DNA from: Methanoregula sp. UBA247 | Lineage (GTDB): Archaea > Halobacteriota > Methanomicrobia > Methanomicrobiales > Methanospirillaceae | Length of the DNA: 29,337 nt | Assembly (NCBI GenBank): GCA_002495055.1 | Contig: DADR01000071.1 | Location: forward strand, 139 to 29,475 | Reading direction: 5' to 3' | In this document: positions 21,819 through 29,337 of the stretch, in pieces | How positions within the stretch are numbered: position 1 is the stretch's first letter | How the letters are laid out: each line of letters begins with the position of its first letter | Position numbers and translations under genes: made by a program | The notes under the pieces: model-generated | Databases searched by the model: none | Told to the model about the DNA's origin: nothing | The model's input: the letters and a program-made list of their open reading frames with translations, nothing else

Positions 21819-24815
21819 ATGAGAGCGAAGGCTGGATATTTACTGATCATCTGTTTATTTTTTCTGGTAGTATCAGTTTCAGGGCACATCCCTGACACGT
21901 CGACGATAACCTCCAGTAATCCATGGGCTGTTGCGAATGGTGCTGATCAGACCACCATTACAGTCATGGTGTCGAATTCAACACTGGGATCCATGGTGGC
22001 TAATGTTGAATTCACACTGGATGACCCGATATATGGTACGATGAACCCTGTAATTGCCTCATCAGATGCAACAGGTAAAGCAACAAGCACCTTTAAAGTT
22101 ACTACAAAAAGCGGCGTCGCTGTTATAACGGCGAGAATTACATCTCATGATGGATATATTGTTACAAAAACACTAAACCAGAATATTGATCACGACAGTC
22201 CGTATTACGCGTATTTTACGCACCCTCTGAACGGCACCGTTGCAACCGAAATACCCTTCAATATAATAATTAATGATCGCTGGGGAAATCCGGTTGACGA
22301 CCGAAAACAAGTTATTCCCAGTGATATTCATACCATCAGCCTTCATATCCATGGTCCTGCCCCGGATGACTGCGGATTTGTGACTGCAAATGCAACGTCA
22401 CATGACATCTTAAGTACCCTTGGCATAAACGGTAATGCATCGCTTGTGATCAGGTTAACCAGAAAAGCAGGTCCCAATAATATTCTGATGAACGCTTTCG
22501 GAAGTATACCGGATAAACTCGAATGGATCGATGCTGATACAAATGGAATACCCTTTATAATCAGCCAGGCCTACTCCCCCTCAGGATCTCCCCCCTCACT
22601 TCCTGCCGATGGTACGAGTGAATTTACGATAGTATATTCTCTGTTAGACCGTTATGACAATCCAACGAAAGAAAACTGGATATGGATGAATACATCTATT
22701 CCCGGTGAAGAATTTAAGTTGCAGTCAAATTCTCTGGGGCAGATAACAATTACATACGGAAAGCGACCGACAATTGGAGTAATAAATATCACTGCAACGG
22801 CAATTTCCAATACAACGGTTACTATCAGCCAGGATGTTGAATTTACCAGCACTGCAGCAACAAACATGGAAATCATGGCAAATCCTGAGACTATGACAAG
22901 CCGGGACGTAGATCCCCTGATTATCTCAGATATTTCCGCATCGGTTACCGATATCATGGGGAATCCCGTTGAAAATGTAACAGTAACTTTCACAATGAGT
23001 AATACGAGCTATTCCGGTAATTACTCGGTAATTTCTGGCCCCTCTTTGATAACGAATACCGCAATAACAGATGCTGATGGCCTTGCTACGGTAACCTTCG
23101 TCCCCGGTGCTTTCACAACTAACACCTCCGATCCTCACTATAGCTCGACAGCAAGTGGAAACTGTACAATTACTGCTCACTGGGGGACACTCAACAAACC
23201 CATTATGATATCCTGGAAGAACTATCCTTACCTGAGCGTGAAAACATCGGTCAGTCCCCAGACCATTCAGGTAAACCAGACTGTAGATGTGACAATTGCG
23301 TTTAAAGGTGACGGATGGGCTCTCCAGCCAAAGCCTATCGATGTAGTACTATGTACTGACCGATCCGGGTCCATGCTCTATGATAATCCCGATCGTATGT
23401 ATTCGATCCGGGAGGCAGCAAAGGTCTTTGTAGAAAATATGAGTACCTTGAGGGATACGGTAGGGCTGGTTACTTTTGGAAGGAGCGGATATATTGACAG
23501 ACCCGGTTACAACTCCGGAATAGCGGTATCTGAAATCAACAATGTCTATTCCCCTTATTCAAGGACCTATGGTGACTATGCTACGGTTGACAGAACATTG
23601 ATTGGCGGGATTTCCGGGTTTAATTCTGTGAAAAACAATCTCAGTAGCATCCTTCCCGATCATGGAACACCCATGAGGTATGCAGTTTACAAATCGGTGA
23701 ATGAGATCAAGAGCCGCGGGAGGGCTGGTTCTATTAAAGCTATCATTCTTCTGTCAGATGGAGATTATAACTGGTATGGTGATCCGCTTGCACGGGGAAC
23801 CGCCAGTACGAATAGTGCAACTTCTTTTGGGGACCTGACGACCAGTTATAAGACCTTCACCGGACTTGGTTCTGGCCAGTTCTCCAATCAGAATATGTCA
23901 GTTTTTGCAGGCAATAATAGCATCAGGATATATTCGATCGCATTTGCAAACAGTATTTCTACCAGCGGTAAGTATACGCTTGAGTCCCTTGCGTTGTCTA
24001 CCGGGGGGAAGTACTATGAGGCATCTGCAACAGATATTGCCGATATATATTCACAGATTGCCGGAGATCTTAAGGCCGATGCCGGTGTGAACACGAACAT
24101 GATTGGAGATTTCCAGAATGTTAATGTCACGGGAGTATCGGTAGCAGGTGCCCAGGTATACGATTATATACCAAATTCAACGGCTTCGACAAGGATTCTC
24201 TGGCAGGATGGAGTAACAAATGTTACCAACCAGTCCGCTGACTGGTCTGCAGATAATAAACTCGACTTTGCAATCGGTACTATAAGAGTCGGCGAGACTT
24301 GGGAGGCGACGTTCAGGCTGAAAGTCAAACAGAGCGGGAGCATCGATGTGTTCGGCATGAATTCCCTTGTATCCTTCAATAATGGTACATCCACCCTGAC
24401 ATTACCGCACACATTCCTTACCGTAGTGCCTGATCTCAATGCAACTGGCATAAAATCTAAAACCTTAGACCTTTCCAATCTCCTGGTTACAGAAAACGGC
24501 GAAATCAAGGCGCTCCTCCCGGTAATGTGGAATACGACCTATTCGGGTAACAAAACCGTCACTGAAAATGTCTACTATTCCATTGATGATGGACCCTGGG
24601 TGATGTTCACCACAAAAACAATCCCCGGTTATACTACTGAGCCTATTTTAAAGGAGTATGTGAATTATGCACAACTTGATGTAACAAAACTCCCGCCGGG
24701 AGGTTACAAAATCAAAGTGTATGCGACCGTTGACGATGCACCTGATGCATGGATCGGACCAACCGACGTTAAAACGGTCGGAGGGCAAGGGAAAGTATAT
24801 CTCAGACTTGAATAA
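21819..24815 (+). CDS. Secreted Ig-like / von Willebrand A domain protein
   Basis: About 998 aa from ATG 21819; GTG 21810 is an alternative near the expected transcription start. The N-terminus MRAKAGYLLIICLFFLVVSVSG is a signal peptide. Three Big/invasin-like beta domains follow (~25-125, ~240-340, ~345-460; PVENVTVTFTMSNTSYSGNY in the third). A VWA domain (~500-750) has a complete metal site: DRSGS in VVLCTDRSGSM, the Thr of DHGTPMRYA, and the Asp of ILLSDGD. A beta-rich C-terminal part follows. No C-terminal membrane helix or PGF-CTERM motif is visible, so attachment, if any, must be through other proteins. It probably mediates adhesion or cell-envelope contacts; the ligand is unknown. Confidence 0.9.
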   Translation: MRAKAGYLLIICLFFLVVSVSGHIPDTSTITSSNPWAVANGADQTTITVMVSNSTLGSMVANVEFTLDDPIYGTMNPVIASSDATGKATSTFKVTTKSGVAVITARITSHDGYIVTKTLNQNIDHDSPYYAYFTHPLNGTVATEIPFNIIINDRWGNPVDDRKQVIPSDIHTISLHIHGPAPDDCGFVTANATSHDILSTLGINGNASLVIRLTRKAGPNNILMNAFGSIPDKLEWIDADTNGIPFIISQAYSPSGSPPSLPADGTSEFTIVYSLLDRYDNPTKENWIWMNTSIPGEEFKLQSNSLGQITITYGKRPTIGVINITATAISNTTVTISQDVEFTSTAATNMEIMANPETMTSRDVDPLIISDISASVTDIMGNPVENVTVTFTMSNTSYSGNYSVISGPSLITNTAITDADGLATVTFVPGAFTTNTSDPHYSSTASGNCTITAHWGTLNKPIMISWKNYPYLSVKTSVSPQTIQVNQTVDVTIAFKGDGWALQPKPIDVVLCTDRSGSMLYDNPDRMYSIREAAKVFVENMSTLRDTVGLVTFGRSGYIDRPGYNSGIAVSEINNVYSPYSRTYGDYATVDRTLIGGISGFNSVKNNLSSILPDHGTPMRYAVYKSVNEIKSRGRAGSIKAIILLSDGDYNWYGDPLARGTASTNSATSFGDLTTSYKTFTGLGSGQFSNQNMSVFAGNNSIRIYSIAFANSISTSGKYTLESLALSTGGKYYEASATDIADIYSQIAGDLKADAGVNTNMIGDFQNVNVTGVSVAGAQVYDYIPNSTASTRILWQDGVTNVTNQSADWSADNKLDFAIGTIRVGETWEATFRLKVKQSGSIDVFGMNSLVSFNNGTSTLTLPHTFLTVVPDLNATGIKSKTLDLSNLLVTENGEIKALLPVMWNTTYSGNKTVTENVYYSIDDGPWVMFTTKTIPGYTTEPILKEYVNYAQLDVTKLPPGGYKIKVYATVDDAPDAWIGPTDVKTVGGQGKVYLRLE

Positions 24816-24834
24816 TTTTTTTTTTGGAAAAAAA

Positions 24835-24906
24835 CGGACCCAGCGGGAATCGAACCCGCGTCCTTGGGTTCGAAGCCCAAGAGGATGTCCTCTACCCCAT
24901 GGATCC
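24835..24906 (-). tRNA. tRNA-Arg (anticodon TCG)
   Basis: A 72-nt cloverleaf on the minus strand. Acceptor GGATCCA (24906-24900) pairs with TGGGTCC (24842-24836) with one G-T; anticodon arm TTGGG-CTTCGAA-CCCAA places TCG at positions 34-36, reading CGA (Arg). The T-arm is CGGGTTCGATTCCCG with TTCGATT loop. Discriminator is G (24835), CCA is not encoded, and a run of seven T follows directly (24834-24828) as terminator. No intron. Confidence 0.92.
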
Positions 24907-24962
24907 TGCCCATCTCTTTTATATCAAAAGATATTAAGTATTTTCTACTGATAATCTACTGA

Positions 24963-25400
24963 ATGATTTTATCCGCACCAGAGATTATTCGCCGTCTCGA
25001 TAAGGATTGTACAGACGGACACCTCGTTATAACACCCTATAATAGCGATTGCCAGCAACCCGCATCCTATGATCTGCGTGCTGCCGTCGACATACTCCTC
25101 CCGCAAGGTACATGTACGCTTGTCCCAACGCTTGAATGGGTCGAACTTCCCATGGATACTGCCGGAACGCTCCGGTGCAGGTCATCATTCGGGAGGCGTG
25201 GTATCCTTTTAGGTGCAGGTTTTGTTGATCCGGGATTTCGAGGACAATTAACGCTCTGCCTGAGTAATCTGGGTAGCAATGATCTTTTTATCCGGAAGAA
25301 TGACCGTGTTGTCCAAATGATCCTTCATGAAGTACGTGAGGGCAACCAGTCTTATTCAGGTCGTTATCAGGATAGCCGGGGAGCCGTGGAGGCAAAGTGA
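24963..25400 (+). CDS. dCTP deaminase/dUTPase family enzyme
   Basis: The 145-aa protein belongs to the Dcd/Dut superfamily: YDLRAAVDILLPQG (~36-49), CRSSFGRRGILLGAGFVDPGFRG (~71-94, the RSS phosphate motif and the DPGFRG motif), and a C-terminal RYQDSRG. Where dCTP deaminases and bifunctional DCD-DUT enzymes have a catalytic Glu (TLE or VLE after the GW/F-x-G motif) this sequence reads QLTLCLSN, so the deaminase acid seems missing. It may act only as dUTPase, the Asp of VDPGF being retained. It is also shorter than usual Dcd. ATG 24963 sits ~26 bp from ATTAAGTA, suggesting a leaderless mRNA. It overlaps nrpR-like by 4 nt. Confidence 0.83.
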   Translation: MILSAPEIIRRLDKDCTDGHLVITPYNSDCQQPASYDLRAAVDILLPQGTCTLVPTLEWVELPMDTAGTLRCRSSFGRRGILLGAGFVDPGFRGQLTLCLSNLGSNDLFIRKNDRVVQMILHEVREGNQSYSGRYQDSRGAVEAK

Positions 25401-26353
25401 CAATGATACGTACAGAAAGGAAATATGTTGAGATTTTACGCATTCTCAAAGAACACCAGGATCCTATTGGAGCAAAAAGGCTTTCAGAGCTTATGGCGGA
25501 GAGGGGTTTTGTCCTCAGTGATCGGGCGGTTCAGTATTATCTCAGTTATCTTGATACGATGGGGTTCACGGAAAAAATAGGTAATCAGGGACGGATATTG
25601 ACAAGGGCAGGATTGGATGAAACGGATAATGCTCTCGTTGATGACCGGATCGGATTTATCATATCGAAACTCGAACGTCTCGCGTACCGGAGTACATTCG
25701 ATCCTTCGACCAGTACTGGTGATGTTGCCTATAATCTTTCCATTGTTCCCCTTGAGTCAGTTGAAAATGTAAAATCAGCGTTTGATGACGTTGTCAGGTC
25801 AGGATGCGGTTTTTTCAATTCATACCGGATACTTGATCGTGATCCCCGTATCCCTTCAGGATCGGTAGGATTTATCTCTCTTTGCAGTATCACCATGGAT
25901 GGCGTGTTTCAGAGAAATGGCATACCGGTAAAAATGGCGTATGGTGGAAGGTTGGAGATCGATCAGGGCATACCAAAGCAGTTTAAGGATCTCATCGCAT
26001 ACCGTGGAACAACAATCGATCCACTTGAACTTTTTATCTCATCCGGCCTCACATCCATTTCCGGGTATACGCAGACAAATTCCGGGATCGCTCTTGCGAA
26101 TGTCCGGGAAGCTCCCTGCTCTGCGAAAAAGCAGGTAGAGGAAACGATCCGCCTCATGAATGTATGCGGTTTTGTATTTCCTGTTACAATGGGAAATCAC
26201 GTATTCAACCTTCCTGCTAATCCTTATCGTCTCTCAATAGTTGCATTCAGCGGACTGAATTATATTGGAAATACCGTTGAACGTGGTATCGAGATAACTA
26301 CTGAGATCGGAGCAGGAAATATTCCCTTTTCAAAAGTAATGGAGATTAACTAA
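25397..26353 (+). CDS. NrpR-like transcriptional regulator
   Basis: The 318-aa protein starts with a winged-helix domain (~4-75; AERGFVLSDRAVQYYLSYLDTMGF) followed by one NrpR/DUF128 domain (~85-318; FGFISLCSITMDGVF-type strands, MAYGGRLEIDQG). NrpR represses nitrogen-assimilation genes in methanogens and releases DNA when 2-oxoglutarate is bound. Single-domain forms (NrpRI) occur with a partner carrying the second domain. GTG 25397 gives a GTGA overlap with the preceding gene; ATG 25403 is equally possible, since GGAGG (25388-25392) lies 4 or 10 nt ahead. Coupling to a nucleotide enzyme rather than nitrogen genes is unusual. It may be a paralogue with another target. Confidence 0.85.
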   Translation: MTMIRTERKYVEILRILKEHQDPIGAKRLSELMAERGFVLSDRAVQYYLSYLDTMGFTEKIGNQGRILTRAGLDETDNALVDDRIGFIISKLERLAYRSTFDPSTSTGDVAYNLSIVPLESVENVKSAFDDVVRSGCGFFNSYRILDRDPRIPSGSVGFISLCSITMDGVFQRNGIPVKMAYGGRLEIDQGIPKQFKDLIAYRGTTIDPLELFISSGLTSISGYTQTNSGIALANVREAPCSAKKQVEETIRLMNVCGFVFPVTMGNHVFNLPANPYRLSIVAFSGLNYIGNTVERGIEITTEIGAGNIPFSKVMEIN

Positions 26354-28732
26354 TTATATCCAGTTGAAATCATCTTTTTTTGATGTGTTTTTCTCTTTTT
26401 TTGCAGGTGCATTGGAGGATTCCGTGACATTATCTTCCCCCCCGGGAGTATTTTCAACAATCTTTGATTCCCCGATACTTTTTTTTGATTTTAAGTCCGT
26501 ATGAATGAGAACAGAATCTTTTACCTGTGGTGGAGCAGTCTTCTGAATGCCCTTTCCCCCAAAGATATGGTCCTTTGATTTATAAGCAGAATGTTTTGTC
26601 CTGACTTTCAATTCTTCAGAATCGATTTGTCTCGAATTACCCGCAGGGCGTTTTATTACAGATAATTCATCTTCGTTAAAGGCATCCTTGGTTTCACTCT
26701 CGTTGATTTGTGTACCCTCCTCCCCTGAATGCACAGTCTTTTTTTGTATGATAATTCTTCTTTTCTTCGGCACCTGTTGCGTTTCTTCAGCAAGATCAGA
26801 TTGGTCCTCGCCTCTTGTAATGAGGGTCTTATCCTGACCTTCCCGTTTTAATCTGATGATTTCATGAGGGTGCGTACGGTGCTTGGACACCTCCGGTCCG
26901 GTTTTTGGAGTACGACCGGAGATTGCCATCATCCTCTGTCGTTGCAGTTCTTTCTCGATTATCTGCCGTTCGATTTCCTTGGGTTTTAATCGTCCGTCGA
27001 TATTATGGGGCAGATGTTTTTCGTCCAGTCCCCTTGGACCCAGGCCGTCTGAGGATTTTTTGATTTGTGGTATTCTGGTACCTGGTGATACATGAGATGA
27101 AGTACGGGCTGCAGATTGTATCAGTATATTATTGTGTTCCTCGGATGTAACTACCCGGTGCTGGGATACCGGAGAACCGGTGATCTTCTTTATCTCAGCC
27201 TCATCTGCAGGCAGCGGAAGAATCGCGGCTTCAACACCATGAGGTTGTGGTATTATGTGAGGGGCGGGCTTTTTTTTACCATCTTCTGGTTCCGGAGAAA
27301 CTTTTCGCCTCAATACCGGCCTGGTGGGGATTATTTCAACGGAAGACTCGGGTTCAGGAGTACTCTCTTCATCAGGATGTGAAATCTGCACGGAATCGCG
27401 CCACGAGGATTTTTCCTTTTTATAGGGTGCCCCTTGAAGTACGAGAGCTTCTTGTTGAAACGTTCCTTTTTCCCGACCGGTAAATGCAGCCTTATTTTCG
27501 CTGCTGATCGCTGAACTCCCGGACCAGGATGCATCAGAATCTGATTGTTTCCCAGCACTATCCTGATGTTTGGTTTTATACTGGACCTGGATTTCTTTAA
27601 GTTCGGTGATGCGGGGAATATTTTCAAGCCCGGAAAGCATGATGATAATCGCTACATTTTTTGTATTCATCACAGGATAATCACCGGACCGCGTTTCCAG
27701 CCCGGCAATACTTCTGTCGATCCATTTACGCACCGTCATAAAACCTTTCAGGGAAAGTTCTTGAGATGGACCGGCGATGAGAATTAATGCTTTGTGTGCG
27801 CTCGTCATATCGCAGGGTGTTGATATTTCATGATAGATGGCCTGCTTTGCCAGGTCAACAATTCGTGAGGCTTTTTTTGTATGCTCATCTGCAAAAAAAA
27901 CTGCCGGGCGAAAGCTGGTCAGGAAACCTAATGGATTATGGGGGAGACGTTCAACCGCATACCCTATTGTAATATACCCCATCCCTTTCATGGTATTGAG
28001 CACCTCACCGGAGTCCAGTACCACCTCTGCAAAATCAAGTCCGCCATCCGCCTTGAATTCTCCGGCTCTCAGAATGAGGCTAATCCTCCTGACAATTGCC
28101 TCATTCAGAAGTAAATAGGTCTTAAGTTCCGAAGAAAGCTCGGGTTCACTTTTCCTGAATCCGAGTTTTTCAGCCAGACCCTTTTCTTTTTTTACCAGTG
28201 TCGATTTCAGTGCCTTGGTTTTTTTATACCAGGTTTCGTTATCGAAGAGAATAATACCGTCAAGGAGGGGTGTCAGCATATCGAGATCATCAGCTGCTTT
28301 TGCGGAGCGACGCTCACCTTCAGCAAGACAGGGAAGTGTCACAAGACCAAAGATCGGCTCAGTAATCGATGAACGAAGTGCCGCTATTATGTGCGGTGCA
28401 ACATCCACCATGCTGCCCCCAAGCCCACAACACACAAAGATTGCATCAGTTTCCCCAATCTCAATGTTCTGGATGCGAGCAACGATTTCCCCAATCTCAA
28501 TGGTTGCGGTCTGAGTATCTCCCGTCTCATTTATCTGAAGATCAATGTCGACGGGGGGGAAAAACAGTTTTGCATTATCAGGCAGGCCTCCCATCTGAGC
28601 AAATGTATCTGCATGTACATCGATTGCAAGTGCCTCGACACAAACGACTTTACTGCTACGTCGATCTGTAGTATAAAGACTGTTAACAATCCTGCAGCCT
28701 GCGCCGCCCAATCCTATTGCTAGTATGCGCAT
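26354..28732 (-). CDS. FtsZ/tubulin-superfamily protein with long disordered tail
   Basis: A 792-aa protein. The first ~390 residues show an FtsZ-type fold: GLGGAGCRIVN (7-17) for the nucleotide T1 loop, AIFVCCGLGGSMVDVAP (98-113) replacing the FtsZ GGGTGTG tubulin signature, and GGLDFAEVVLDSGEVLNTMKGMGYITIGYA (230-259), matching the T7 catalytic loop and following helix (Asp retained, Asn replaced by Gly). Residues ~395-792 are hydrophilic, rich in Lys/Ser/Glu/Pro and likely disordered. Thr of the signature is lost, so GTP binding may differ. It is probably a cytoskeletal GTPase-like or scaffold protein not identical to archaeal FtsZ1/2. ATG 28732 is preceded by GGTTTTATT ~20-25 bp upstream, suggesting leaderless transcription. 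Confidence 0.83.
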   Translation of the reverse strand: MRILAIGLGGAGCRIVNSLYTTDRRSSKVVCVEALAIDVHADTFAQMGGLPDNAKLFFPPVDIDLQINETGDTQTATIEIGEIVARIQNIEIGETDAIFVCCGLGGSMVDVAPHIIAALRSSITEPIFGLVTLPCLAEGERRSAKAADDLDMLTPLLDGIILFDNETWYKKTKALKSTLVKKEKGLAEKLGFRKSEPELSSELKTYLLLNEAIVRRISLILRAGEFKADGGLDFAEVVLDSGEVLNTMKGMGYITIGYAVERLPHNPLGFLTSFRPAVFFADEHTKKASRIVDLAKQAIYHEISTPCDMTSAHKALILIAGPSQELSLKGFMTVRKWIDRSIAGLETRSGDYPVMNTKNVAIIIMLSGLENIPRITELKEIQVQYKTKHQDSAGKQSDSDASWSGSSAISSENKAAFTGREKGTFQQEALVLQGAPYKKEKSSWRDSVQISHPDEESTPEPESSVEIIPTRPVLRRKVSPEPEDGKKKPAPHIIPQPHGVEAAILPLPADEAEIKKITGSPVSQHRVVTSEEHNNILIQSAARTSSHVSPGTRIPQIKKSSDGLGPRGLDEKHLPHNIDGRLKPKEIERQIIEKELQRQRMMAISGRTPKTGPEVSKHRTHPHEIIRLKREGQDKTLITRGEDQSDLAEETQQVPKKRRIIIQKKTVHSGEEGTQINESETKDAFNEDELSVIKRPAGNSRQIDSEELKVRTKHSAYKSKDHIFGGKGIQKTAPPQVKDSVLIHTDLKSKKSIGESKIVENTPGGEDNVTESSNAPAKKEKNTSKKDDFNWI

Positions 28733-29031
28733 GAATAAATCCCGAATAAAACCCTATTGGGCACCCTATAGCTTAATGTACTATTAGTTGCTGGAAGTTC
28801 AATATCTTATAGCCTTCTGATTCGTGATGGGCATTCGTTAGTATATCCTGATTAGTAAGAATATCGTAATTTTTTAATAAAAATTCAACTCACCACGAGT
28901 ACCTGGAGGAAGGAAGAAAAAATTCTTACCCATGAATCTGGCGGGAATCAGGTAGACTGAATTATCACCTGAGGATTTTTTTAAATCAGGATTTGAATAA
29001 TCTTTTTAATTTATCCGGAGGTGAGAACTCC

Positions 29032-29148
29032 TTGGAGGAACGACTGAATGTGGATATCTGGGTGCGTTCACCTCCGCTCCATGACCCAACTGGCAGACCG
29101 CAATGGAAAAAAACGGTAAACTGGGCATTTTTTGAGCGGATAGCATAA
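29032..29148 (+). CDS. Small ORF (38 aa) with strong Shine-Dalgarno
   Basis: TTG 29032 to TAA 29146-29148 encodes MEERLNVDIWVRSPPLHDPT then GRPQWKKTVNWAFFERIA. A strong ribosome binding site GGAGGTGA lies at 29017-29024, seven nt before TTG, and TTTTTAATTTA at ~29001-29012 can serve as a TATA region. The aromatic, tryptophan-rich composition is unlike noise. It sits upstream of mer in the same direction, ending ~68 bp before its start, so it may be a small protein or a leader for mer. No homology is recognised. TTG start is unusual but mer also begins with TTG. Confidence 0.55.
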   Translation: MEERLNVDIWVRSPPLHDPTGRPQWKKTVNWAFFERIA

Positions 29149-29166
29149 AAGGGTCAACGCAAAATG

Positions 29167-29209
29167 ATAATTTATTTAAACGCGTGGACGGTAATACTCC
29201 ATGAGGTGA
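29167..29209 (+). promoter_or_regulatory. mer promoter and ribosome binding site
   Basis: TAATTTATTTAAAC (29167-29180) is an archaeal TATA-type element; initiation would fall near 29199. GAGGTGA (29203-29209) lies 7 nt before the TTG at 29217 and strongly supports that start. Confidence 0.6.
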
Positions 29210-29216
29210 ATAACCC

Positions 29217-29337
29217 TTGACATATGGAATTGAATTTGTACCAGGAAATGTCAATGTAAAGCAAGTTGTCAACTTCTGTAAACTTGCAGAATCCAAAGAC
29301 ATAGATTTCGCATGGATCACAAACCACTACAACAACC
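29217..29337 (+). CDS. mer: 5,10-methylenetetrahydromethanopterin reductase, 5' end
   Basis: The first 40 codons of an F420-dependent luciferase-like enzyme: MTYGIEFVPGNVNVKQVVNF, then CKLAESKDIDFAWITNHYNN at the window edge. This matches the N-terminus of Mer, which reduces methylene-H4MPT to methyl-H4MPT in methanogenesis using reduced F420. The N-terminal strand YGIEFVPG and the DFAWITNHYNN strand-loop are characteristic. TTG start is supported by GAGGTGA. The rest lies beyond the window. Confidence 0.92.
   Translation, partial: MTYGIEFVPGNVNVKQVVNFCKLAESKDIDFAWITNHYNN

Noticed and set aside
29006..29320. 104-codon minus-strand ORF before mer
   Set aside because: It is antisense to the start of mer and its promoter and has no promoter or ribosome binding site of its own.

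Overview
The window looks like chromosomal DNA from a methanogenic archaeon, most probably of the order Methanomicrobiales (a Methanoregula-like genome is my inference, not proven). The evidence is the start of mer (F420-dependent methylene-H4MPT reductase), an archaeal MfnA decarboxylase for methanofuran, archaeal-type Dph2, archaeal hypoxanthine phosphoribosyltransferase, an NrpR-type nitrogen regulator, a U73 tRNA-Cys next to 5S rRNA, TATA-box promoters about 25 bp ahead of start codons, and several secreted or lipid-anchored surface proteins of methanogen style. There is no CRISPR array, insertion sequence or phage module.

Layout. 1-590: 3' end of tRNA-Cys, an intact 5S rRNA gene, then a second 5S copy with broken helices; each is followed by a related trailer sequence. 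593-3310: a three-gene minus-strand cluster (HTH regulator, polytopic membrane protein, anchored surface protein). The same 20-22 bp palindrome lies between TATA box and ATG in front of both the regulator and the surface protein gene. 3439-3640: a third, badly decayed 5S copy with a surprisingly well conserved trailer. 3732-12619: mostly single genes: RibD/DHFR-fold reductase, SAM methyltransferase, small membrane proteins, a surface protein with an internal 108-bp duplication, a lipoprotein, an alpha/beta hydrolase, an APC amino-acid permease and a TylF-type methyltransferase.

12889-19770 (minus): a 59-aa membrane protein, then a tight operon transcribed ppsA - mfnA - hpt - dph2 - METTL5-like methyltransferase - MFS transporter, with overlapping junctions. 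The MFS gene is split by a -1 frameshift that falls exactly on an A-AAA-AAC heptamer. serA is divergent from ppsA. 21819-24815: a ~1000-aa secreted protein with Ig-like and von Willebrand A domains. Then tRNA-Arg(TCG), a dCTP deaminase/dUTPase-family gene that seems to lack the deaminase glutamate, an NrpR-like regulator, and a convergent FtsZ/tubulin-superfamily protein with a ~400-residue disordered tail. The window ends with a 38-codon ORF behind a strong Shine-Dalgarno sequence and the first 40 codons of mer.

Most promising observations: the shared operator that ties the regulator cluster to a surface protein; the decaying 5S array whose trailers outlive the rRNA; the slippery-site frameshift in the transporter; the atypical FtsZ-like protein; and the small ORF upstream of mer.
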